The position numbers and the translations under genes are program-made. A model generated the notes under the pieces. The model was given only the letters and a program-made list of their open reading frames with translations, made no database searches and was not told the origin of the DNA. A stretch of DNA of 64,000 nucleotides from Pseudomonas antarctica. Lineage in GTDB: Bacteria > Pseudomonadota > Gammaproteobacteria > Pseudomonadales > Pseudomonadaceae. The DNA lies in contig NZ_UYXQ01000001.1 in the NCBI RefSeq assembly GCF_900624995.1, positions 1-64,000 on the forward strand, written 5' to 3'. Shown here piece by piece: positions 57,530-64,000 of the stretch. Each line of letters starts with the position of its first letter. Position 1 is the stretch's first letter.

Positions 57530-58225
57530 TCAAGGCGACATCGGGGTGACGAACGCGATGCCCGTGCGCAACGCCGCATTGCGTACGTGTTCCTGCATGG
57601 TTTTCTGCGCCGCCGCACTGGCGCGACGGGCCAGGGCACGGAGGATCTTGCGGTGCTCCTGCCAGGTTTCCATCGCCCGTTCCGGCCGGATGAACGGTAG
57701 CTTCTGGCTCTCCAAAAACACCTCGGCGCTGGCACTCAGGATGCTCACCATCGCCTGGTTACCACTGGCCAACAAGATCCACTGGTGAAATTCGAAGTCC
57801 AGCCGGGCGGCTGCCTCGAAGTCACCGGCTTTGAGCACCTTGCGCATGGCCTCGACATTGTCTTCCAGCCTGTCCAGCTCATCGATGGTCAACGTCATCG
57901 CCGCCAACCCCGCTGCAAAGCCCTCCAAGGCATAACGCAACTGGAAGATATCCAGCGGCGTAGCCTGGGCCGCAAATGGCCAGGCAAACCCCGGAGACTC
58001 ATCGGCCGCCTGCACAAACACGCCTTTACCGGGCTGAACACTGACCACGCCCAAGGCACTCAAGGACGACAACGCTTCACGTAGCGACGCCCGGCTCACG
58101 CCCAATTGCACCGCTAGATCGCGCTGGGACGGCAGTGCATCGCCCGCTGTGAAGCCCTGTTCCTTGATCAATTTACGGATGGCCTGCAGGGCCGCTTCCG
58201 GTACGGCTTGGGCGATGGAATTCAT
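57530..58225 (-). CDS. GntR-family regulator, FadR/FCD type
   Basis: 231 residues. The winged helix is at about 10-75 (DALPSQRDLAVQLGVSRASLREALSSLSALGVV) and a C-terminal helical FCD ligand domain follows (LRYALEGFAAGLAAMTL, then FEFHQWILLASGNQAMV, metal-type His/Asp positions). It is divergent from the amino-acid ABC transporter at 58481, so it very likely regulates it. Ligand unknown. Its start at 58225 excludes 43 unsupported residues. The 122-base gap to trxA is unremarkable. Confidence 0.9.
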   Translation of the reverse strand: MNSIAQAVPEAALQAIRKLIKEQGFTAGDALPSQRDLAVQLGVSRASLREALSSLSALGVVSVQPGKGVFVQAADESPGFAWPFAAQATPLDIFQLRYALEGFAAGLAAMTLTIDELDRLEDNVEAMRKVLKAGDFEAAARLDFEFHQWILLASGNQAMVSILSASAEVFLESQKLPFIRPERAMETWQEHRKILRALARRASAAAQKTMQEHVRNAALRTGIAFVTPMSP

Positions 58226-58480
58226 AAAAAACTCATAGTTCCAAACAACTGAGCGGCTAGTTGTAAAGCTATTCGCAGCCGGCGGCAAGCCACGCCCCAA
58301 AGGGGCTCGCAGGGTTTCATAGACGCTCGAAAAAGGTGCGAAAAGCGCAAGCACTGTTCAGACCAGTAAGACCACAGCACCTCAACAAATCCCGGCCTTG
58401 CAGACGATCCGAGTGGTGATGGCATGGGCTGTGCACTGAGCCAAATCAGAAAATTCCTTTGCCTTTTTCGGAGAGTTGCC

Positions 58481-59266
58481 ATGACCAAGCGCTACAGCGT
58501 CCTGCTCACTGCCCTGTTTGCCAGCCTGATGCTGAGCCAGGCGCCCGCCCAGGCCAATGGTCTGGAAGACATCGTTGCGCGTGGCACACTCAAGGTTGCC
58601 GTACCTCAGGACTTCCCACCATTCGGCTCGGTCGGCCCCGACATGAAGCCTCGCGGCCTGGACATCGACACCGCCAAGCTGCTGGCCGACCAACTCAAGG
58701 TCAAGCTGGAGCTGACACCGGTCAACAGCACTAACCGCATTCCATATCTCACCACCGGCAAGGTCGACCTGGTGATTTCCAGCCTGGGCAAGAATGCCGA
58801 GCGAGAAAAGGTCATCGACTTCTCCAAGGCCTACGCACCGTTCTACCTGGCCGTGTTCGGCCCGCCTGACGCGGCCATCAGCACCACCGACGACCTCAAG
58901 GGCAAGACCATCAGCGTGACCCGCGGGGCCATCGAAGACATCGAGCTGACTGCCGTCGCGCCCAAGGAAGCCACGATCAAGCGCTTCGAAGACAACAACT
59001 CGACCATCGCCGCCTACCTGGCCGGCCAAGTCGACCTGATCGCCAGCGGCAACGTGGTGATGGTGGCGATCAGCGAGCGCAACCCGAAACGCGTACCGGC
59101 GCTGAAAGTGAAGCTCAAGGACTCGCCGGTGTACGTGGGCGTGAACAAAAACGAGCCGGCGCTGCTGGAGAAGGTTAACCAGATTCTGGTGGCGGCCAAG
59201 GCCGACGGCAGCCTGGAAAAGAATGCGATGCAGTGGCTTAAAGAGCCGCTGCCTGCAGACCTTTAA
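58481..59266 (+). CDS. Polar amino-acid ABC transporter substrate-binding protein
   Basis: 261 residues of binding-protein family 3. The signal peptide (VLLTALFASLMLSQAPAQA) is followed by GLEDIVARGTLKVAVPQDFPPFGS and GLDIDTAKLLADQLKVKLELTPV. DLVISSLGKNAEREKVIDFSKAY is the family core. First gene of a four-gene import operon (binding protein, two permeases, ATPase). Amino acid identity cannot be read. Confidence 0.93.
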   Translation: MTKRYSVLLTALFASLMLSQAPAQANGLEDIVARGTLKVAVPQDFPPFGSVGPDMKPRGLDIDTAKLLADQLKVKLELTPVNSTNRIPYLTTGKVDLVISSLGKNAEREKVIDFSKAYAPFYLAVFGPPDAAISTTDDLKGKTISVTRGAIEDIELTAVAPKEATIKRFEDNNSTIAAYLAGQVDLIASGNVVMVAISERNPKRVPALKVKLKDSPVYVGVNKNEPALLEKVNQILVAAKADGSLEKNAMQWLKEPLPADL

Positions 59267-59283
59267 AGCAACGGAGCTGATTC

Positions 59284-59952
59284 ATGGCGTATCAATTTGA
59301 CTTTATGCCGGTGCTGGCCAATACCGACCTGCTGCTGCGCGGCGCCCTGTTCACGCTTGAGTTGACGGCCATTGGCGCGGTCCTGGGTGTCGCCCTTGGC
59401 ACTGTCGGCGCCGTGGTACGGGCGTGGAAGATCCAGCCGTTCGCCTGGTTCTTCGGTGTGTATGTCGAGTTGATCCGCAACACGCCGTTTCTGGTGCAGT
59501 TGTTTTTCATCTTCTTCGGCCTGCCGTCCCTGGGGCTGAAAATCACCGAGTGGCAAGCCGCCGTGCTGGCGATGGTGATCAACCTGGGGGCCTACTCCAC
59601 GGAGATCATCCGCGCCGGCATCCAGGCCATCCCGCGCGGCCAGCTGGAAGCCGCTGCCGCCTTGGCGATGACGCGTTTCGAGGCGTTCCGCCACGTGGTG
59701 CTGCTGCCGGCGCTGGGCAAAGTGTGGCCGGCGCTGAGCAGCCAGATCATCATCGTGATGCTCGGCTCGGCGGTGTGTTCGCAGATCGCCACCGAAGAGC
59801 TGAGTTTTGCCGCCAATTTTATTCAGTCGCGCAACTTCCGCGCCTTTGAAACCTATGCGCTGACCACGCTGGTGTACCTGTGCATGGCACTGATGATTCG
59901 TCAGTTGCTCAACTGGATTGGCCGCCGCTTCGTGGTGAGGAACAGCCGATGA
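59284..59952 (+). CDS. Amino-acid ABC transporter permease (first subunit)
   Basis: 222-residue HisM/QM-type permease with about five membrane segments. The loop YVELIRNTPFLVQLFFIFFGLPSLG and the EAA motif EAAAALAMTRFEAFRHVVLLPAL are typical. It follows the binding protein by 17 bases and overlaps the next permease by four. Confidence 0.93.
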   Translation: MAYQFDFMPVLANTDLLLRGALFTLELTAIGAVLGVALGTVGAVVRAWKIQPFAWFFGVYVELIRNTPFLVQLFFIFFGLPSLGLKITEWQAAVLAMVINLGAYSTEIIRAGIQAIPRGQLEAAAALAMTRFEAFRHVVLLPALGKVWPALSSQIIIVMLGSAVCSQIATEELSFAANFIQSRNFRAFETYALTTLVYLCMALMIRQLLNWIGRRFVVRNSR

Positions 59953-60599
59953 GTGATTTTTCCTTCTGGGACATCGTGCGTAACCTGGCGACCGGCCTGC
60001 AATGGACCCTGTTGTTGTCGCTGGTGGCATTTGTCGGCGGCGGCCTGATCGGCTTGCTGATGATGGCGATGCGCATCAGCCGCAAAGCCTTCACGCGCAA
60101 TGTCGCACGTACCTATATTGAACTGTTCCAGGGCACGCCGCTGTTGATGCAGCTGTTTCTGGTGTTTTTCGGCATCGCCTTGCTGGGGGTAGATATCTCG
60201 CCCTGGCTGGCGGCGGCAATGGCCTTGACCCTATTTACCAGCGCCTACCTGGCCGAGATCTGGCGCGGCTGCGTCGAGTCTATCGCCCACGGGCAGTGGG
60301 AAGCCTCGGCCAGCCTGGCGCTCAATCCGCTTGAACAACTGCGCTATGTGATCCTGCCACAGGCACTGCGGATTGCCGTGGCGCCCACCGTAGGGTTTTC
60401 GGTGCAGGTGGTCAAAGGCACCGCCGTGACGTCGATCATCGGCTTTACCGAACTGACCAAGACCGGCGGCATGCTCGCCAACGCCACCTTCGAGCCCTTT
60501 ATGGTCTATGGCCTGGTGGCCCTCGGTTACTTCCTGCTCTGCTACCCCTTGTCCCTCAGTGCCCGCTACCTGGAAAGGAGACTGCATGCCTCTGCTTAG
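59949..60599 (+). CDS. Amino-acid ABC transporter permease (second subunit)
   Basis: 216 residues. The loop YIELFQGTPLLMQLFLVFFGIALLG and the EAA region EASASLALNPLEQLRYVILPQALRIAV pair with the first permease. Start at 59949 overlaps the preceding stop (ATGA). The gene overlaps the ATPase start by 14 bases. Its 3' end is compact, as in tight operons. Confidence 0.93.
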   Translation: MSDFSFWDIVRNLATGLQWTLLLSLVAFVGGGLIGLLMMAMRISRKAFTRNVARTYIELFQGTPLLMQLFLVFFGIALLGVDISPWLAAAMALTLFTSAYLAEIWRGCVESIAHGQWEASASLALNPLEQLRYVILPQALRIAVAPTVGFSVQVVKGTAVTSIIGFTELTKTGGMLANATFEPFMVYGLVALGYFLLCYPLSLSARYLERRLHASA

Positions 60600-61323
60600 A
60601 ATTTCCGCCCTGCATAAGTATTACGGCGATCACCACGTACTCAAGGGCATCGACCTGACCGTTGAAGAAGGCCAGGTGGTGGCGATCATCGGCCGCAGCG
60701 GCTCGGGCAAGTCCACCTTGCTGCGTACCCTCAATGGCCTGGAGTCCATCAACGACGGCGTGATCGAAGTCGATGGCGAATACCTCGACGCCGCCCGCGC
60801 CGACCTGCGCAGCCTGCGGCAGAAAGTCGGCATGGTGTTCCAGCAGTTCAACCTGTTCCCGCACCTGACGGTGGGCGAAAACGTCATGCTCGCACCACAA
60901 GTGGTGCAAAAAGTGCCCAAGGCCAAAGCCGCACAGCTTGCCAAGCAGATGCTGGAGCGCGTCGGGCTGGGGGAAAAGTTCGACGCCTTCCCTGATCGCC
61001 TGTCCGGCGGGCAGCAACAACGCGTAGCCATTGCACGCGCATTGGCCATGTCGCCCAAAGTGCTGCTGTGCGACGAAATCACCTCGGCCCTGGACCCGGA
61101 ACTGGTCAATGAAGTGCTCAGCGTGGTGCGTCAACTGGCCAAGGACGGCATGACCTTGATCATGGTGACCCACGAAATGCGTTTCGCCCGGGAAGTCGGC
61201 GACAAACTGGTGTTCATGCACCAAGGCAAGGTGCATGAAGTGGGCGACCCCAAGACGCTGTTCGCCAACCCCAGAACGCCGGAACTCGCCAACTTCATTG
61301 GTTCGGTGGAGCAGCCGAGCTGA
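60586..61323 (+). CDS. Amino-acid ABC transporter ATP-binding protein
   Basis: 245 residues. Walker A GRSGSGKST is at 36-44, the signature LSGGQQQR starts at 139, and Walker B is VLLCDEITSALDPE; QKVGMVFQQFNLFPHLTVGENV is the amino-acid-type Q loop. It is the fourth gene of the import operon. Its 3' end overlaps by 29 bases with the convergent fimbrial gene at 61295. Confidence 0.95.
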   Translation: MPLLRISALHKYYGDHHVLKGIDLTVEEGQVVAIIGRSGSGKSTLLRTLNGLESINDGVIEVDGEYLDAARADLRSLRQKVGMVFQQFNLFPHLTVGENVMLAPQVVQKVPKAKAAQLAKQMLERVGLGEKFDAFPDRLSGGQQQRVAIARALAMSPKVLLCDEITSALDPELVNEVLSVVRQLAKDGMTLIMVTHEMRFAREVGDKLVFMHQGKVHEVGDPKTLFANPRTPELANFIGSVEQPS

Positions 61324-61846
61324 CCAGTTCGAAACTGCCTTGCCCCTCCAGACGCGTCTCGCTGCGAACCTCCAGGGCGTCAGCCGGCAGCTCGGTGTCG
61401 ATATCGACTCGGGCTGTCAATCTCAGGCCTACCACCGGCAAACCCGCCGCTCGCGCCACCAAGGTCTGCCCGGGCAGCAACTGCCCGCTGACCGGCTCGC
61501 CCGGCAGATGCGTAGCTGCCCAGTCGATGGCACGCCCATCCACCTGAGTGTGTTTCAGGCTCAGACGAAAACGCCCTTGGCGCCCAAACATAAACCCCTG
61601 GCCATCGGCTGCAACCCCGATAAAACGCAACGCCATCGGCGCAGGCTCAGTGCACAGAACGTTCACGTGCAACGAGCGAGTGCCGAGCACCATGGAGGCT
61701 CTTTCAACAAACGCATCCCTGCGAATGGCCCCATAGTCGATGCGCGACTGGCTCACCGATAACTGACAGTTTTCGGCCCAAGCGCCAGGCGCCGCCAGCA
61801 CCGTGCAGAACAACGCCAAGGGCAGGCCTATAAGCTTAGCGGCCAT
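61295..61846 (-). CDS. Exported fimbria-associated protein downstream of usher (DUF1120-like)
   Basis: 183 residues: signal peptide LIGLPLALFCTVLAAPGAWA, then NCQLSVSQSRIDYGAIRRDAF and LHVNVLCTEPAPMALRF, a beta-rich pilin-like pattern with two cysteines able to form the pilin disulfide. It starts inside the usher's last codons (11-base overlap). It is likely a minor subunit or adhesin exported through the usher; the DUF1120 match is from memory. Overlaps convergently with the ABC ATPase gene. Confidence 0.75.
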   Translation of the reverse strand: MAAKLIGLPLALFCTVLAAPGAWAENCQLSVSQSRIDYGAIRRDAFVERASMVLGTRSLHVNVLCTEPAPMALRFIGVAADGQGFMFGRQGRFRLSLKHTQVDGRAIDWAATHLPGEPVSGQLLPGQTLVARAAGLPVVGLRLTARVDIDTELPADALEVRSETRLEGQGSFELVSSAAPPNQ

Positions 61847-64000
61847 GGCACACCGCCGAGGTGGTTTCATAGAACATGTCATTGTCTGGCGGGGACTCGG
61901 GGTCGATGCGTAACAGGCAGGTGGACGTATCCGGCAATGAAACACGCAGGTCCTGCAATTCATTGACGTCGTTGAGGAAAATCATGCCCTCACCCACCAC
62001 GCTGGTCAGGAAGCGATCACCCTTGCCAAACACCGCAGCGCCCTGAGGCAGTGGCTGGCCCTGCTGATCATTCGCGCTGAGCAACATTCGACGTACTTTC
62101 ACCACATCGAAATTCACGGCATTGAAAGACCCTCGGCCGGCGGTGAGCACCTGGGTGCCGTTTTTCAGGTCGACACGCCTGGGCAAGGATTGGGTCTGCA
62201 CCTCGACTCGGCTATGGGTGTAGACGGGTAAGCCGGCGATCACCGCTTGCCCACTGAAGTCGGTCCACACCGGACCTTGCGGTGTGTCGACTTTGGCTGC
62301 GCCGATATCGCCCACCGAGACGATGCCGAACGTATCCTGCACGGCATAAGGCGAGAAGGTCAGCCCACCTCCGTGAGCCACCACGCCGCCATGCAACTGC
62401 CCCGTGTAACTGCTGCCCTGGGGGTCGCGACTGCCCCCCAGGCCAACCCGGGTATAACGTGGCAACAGGTCCACATTGCCGCGCACCGATTGCTCCCGGG
62501 TATTGAGGTCGCGCTCGACCCCCACTTCGTAATTCACGTACTCGTTAACCCGATCGCTGAGCGCTGTACCCGCCGTGATCCGTTCACCGCGGCGACTGGT
62601 GTAGCTGTTTATACGACGATCCCCACCCAAGGGCACGCTGACCTGCAACCGCAATGACAGGTCATTATCCAGCGCGCTGTCGCGACGCCTGCCGCCCTGC
62701 AGGGCATCGCGGCCGGATCGAGTGCCACCGACCTGCGAATCGGCGATCAACGTGACATCGGCGCGGCGGAAAGACTTGTTCCACGAGGCCGACACATGTG
62801 CATTCGTTCGCCCATCAAATTGGGCACTGCGGGTGTAGCCCACGGAGAATGTGCCGAGCGCGGGATCGGCCCAGCTCATGCCTGCCGTGTACTGGTTCTT
62901 GAAGCGCGCACTCAACTCATCGACCCTGGTTGGCCAGCCTGCTTCGGTTACTTCGCGATAACCTCGGGTTTGGGTGGTTGCGCTGAGGTTGACGTCGACA
63001 GTGGCCGCTACCGGGCTGCTCACCGATACGCTGCTGCGCGACCCGGACAGTGCATTTTTGCTGTCTCGGGACAGATTTTGGCGGGTGCTCACAGAAACCC
63101 GCTGAAAAAAAACACTGCTGAGGGTGCCACCTGCCGACCCGAATTCATCGGTACTCAACAGCCCCAAACCCACAGACGAGTCACGCCCAAACCCCCAGGT
63201 GCTGCTGCCCATCGCGACCACCGGTGTCGGGCCTTCTTCGCCAGCATTCCTGCGCAGTTTGCCAACCGAGAAATAGTAACCGGACGCCGCCTGAGCAGCG
63301 CCTGCAAACGAAGCCGCCGGCACCACGAAACTGCGCCTGGCGCCGCGCACATTGATCACACTGACGTCCAGGTCACTGGAGCCATTGAGCAAAGGCAACC
63401 CGGTCAGCCGGAAGGGGCCTTCGGGCACCAGCGTGTTGTGGATCAACACCCCGGACTGACGAACCTCAATGCGTGACGGGCTCTGCGCAAGCCCTTCGAC
63501 CACCGCATTGTTGCTGCCCGCAGCGGTGCGAGATTGGCCATCAGGGGAAAACTGCAGGCCAGACAACTGGACGCCGCCAAACAGTGGGTTATTGCTGGAG
63601 AGCTGGCCCACCTGAAAAGTCGATTGCAAGGCGGCAATATCCCGCTGCGCCAAGGCATACAGATGCTCGGTACGGGCCTTGCCATTGTCGGACACGTAAA
63701 ACTGGCGACTGCGAACAATCCAGTCATCAAGGTTGAACCCTGCCTCGGTGTAAGCCGAAACGAACCGGCTGGGCCCATTGCGCGAACGGCTATCGAAACC
63801 CAATACCTCATAGTTGAAGAGCGCCGCCGTGCCGCCTTTGGAAAAATGCACGCCGTCCCACTGGCGCTCACGCAATGACTTTGTGGGTACCACCAGCGCT
63901 ACCTCGTCCATGCCGGGACGCAGCGTCACTATCGTTGTTGGGAATGCACCGAGGAAGTCATGGCAAACCTGGCCCGGCGCGGCCCCCTCGCGCATGATCG
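61836..64000 (-). CDS. Fimbrial outer-membrane usher, C-terminal part (runs past window end)
   Basis: At least 720 residues of a FimD/PapC-type usher, open at the window edge. Barrel strands carry FNYEVLGFDSRSRNG, then SRIEVRQSGVLIHNTLVPEGPFRLTGLPLLNGSSDLDV (plug/strand region), and the C-terminal domain FGKGDRFLTSVVGEGMIFLNDV. It assembles pilus subunits delivered by a periplasmic chaperone encoded presumably upstream. The final CLLRIDPESPPDNDMFYETTSAVC has two cysteines. This is the accessory end of the window. Confidence 0.92.
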   Translation of the reverse strand, partial: IMREGAAPGQVCHDFLGAFPTTIVTLRPGMDEVALVVPTKSLRERQWDGVHFSKGGTAALFNYEVLGFDSRSRNGPSRFVSAYTEAGFNLDDWIVRSRQFYVSDNGKARTEHLYALAQRDIAALQSTFQVGQLSSNNPLFGGVQLSGLQFSPDGQSRTAAGSNNAVVEGLAQSPSRIEVRQSGVLIHNTLVPEGPFRLTGLPLLNGSSDLDVSVINVRGARRSFVVPAASFAGAAQAASGYYFSVGKLRRNAGEEGPTPVVAMGSSTWGFGRDSSVGLGLLSTDEFGSAGGTLSSVFFQRVSVSTRQNLSRDSKNALSGSRSSVSVSSPVAATVDVNLSATTQTRGYREVTEAGWPTRVDELSARFKNQYTAGMSWADPALGTFSVGYTRSAQFDGRTNAHVSASWNKSFRRADVTLIADSQVGGTRSGRDALQGGRRRDSALDNDLSLRLQVSVPLGGDRRINSYTSRRGERITAGTALSDRVNEYVNYEVGVERDLNTREQSVRGNVDLLPRYTRVGLGGSRDPQGSSYTGQLHGGVVAHGGGLTFSPYAVQDTFGIVSVGDIGAAKVDTPQGPVWTDFSGQAVIAGLPVYTHSRVEVQTQSLPRRVDLKNGTQVLTAGRGSFNAVNFDVVKVRRMLLSANDQQGQPLPQGAAVFGKGDRFLTSVVGEGMIFLNDVNELQDLRVSLPDTSTCLLRIDPESPPDNDMFYETTSAVCHGR

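Noticed and set aside
61548..63878. Long plus-strand open frames opposite the usher gene
   Set aside because: They are frames mirrored from the usher reading frame with Arg/Pro/His-rich composition and no start signals.

Overview
This window reads as chromosome from a Pseudomonas of the fluorescens/putida type. It is GC-rich and densely coded, and many intergenic gaps hold the GTGGGAGCGGGCTTGC-type repeats common in that group. Most of the gene order (argA, argE, CYTH/CHAD protein, orphan secretion ATPase; gcvTH, Fe(III) ABC transporter, ubi hydroxylases, pepP, ygfB, zapA, 6S RNA, ygfA; HlyD/ABC-2 exporter, qor, glpT, ubiD, rho, trxA) matches from memory the P. aeruginosa PA5204-PA5240 stretch. 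This is therefore mostly core backbone with a few accessory inserts. No rRNA, tRNA, CRISPR, prophage or insertion sequence was seen.

Layout. (1) 1-8.9 kb is a polyamine module. The minus-strand operon runs spuB-spuC-spuD-spuE-spuF-spuG (spuG cut by the window edge), with a divergent second glutamine-synthetase homologue (spuI type). Polyamines would be imported by the ABC transporter and glutamylated or transaminated by SpuB/SpuI and SpuC. (2) 9.0-18.4 kb is a sulfur-scavenging block: a TetR regulator, then on the minus strand lsfA and ssuE-A-D-C-B-F for alkanesulfonate uptake and desulfonation, an OprD-type porin, and a tauA gene interrupted by a stop codon. (3) 18.5-29.4 kb holds argA, argE, a CYTH-CHAD protein, a frameshifted Lrp-type regulator with a divergent unknown gene, an orphan GspE/PilB ATPase, a QmcA-like SPFH protein with an NfeD partner, two small envelope proteins and a DegT aminotransferase. 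(4) 29.5-34 kb holds gcvH-gcvT without an adjacent gcvP, and a ferric iron ABC transporter. (5) 34-41.2 kb holds the ygfB-pepP-ubiH-DUF4442-ubiI-like operon and, divergently, a zapB-like gene, zapA, 6S RNA and ygfA, then a 49-residue membrane microprotein and an EVE-domain protein. (6) 41.2-57.4 kb holds an HlyD/RbbA/ABC-2 export operon, a FliL-like periplasmic protein, a quinone oxidoreductase, glpT, chaC, a decayed TonB-receptor 3' end, a small outer-membrane barrel, ubiD with a flavin/2Fe-2S reductase, an OafA-type acyltransferase, rho and trxA. (7) 57.5-64 kb looks accessory: a GntR/FadR regulator beside a complete polar amino-acid ABC transporter, then the end of a chaperone-usher fimbrial locus.

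I found no convincing undescribed defence or mobile system. The most notable local signals are a 54-bp perfect palindrome inside the polyamine operon, three decayed genes (tauA, an Lrp regulator, a TonB receptor), the missing gcvP beside gcvTH, a very small conserved-looking membrane protein, and an unassigned small gene divergent from the broken Lrp regulator. Functional names rest on motif recognition and remembered synteny; no database search was run.
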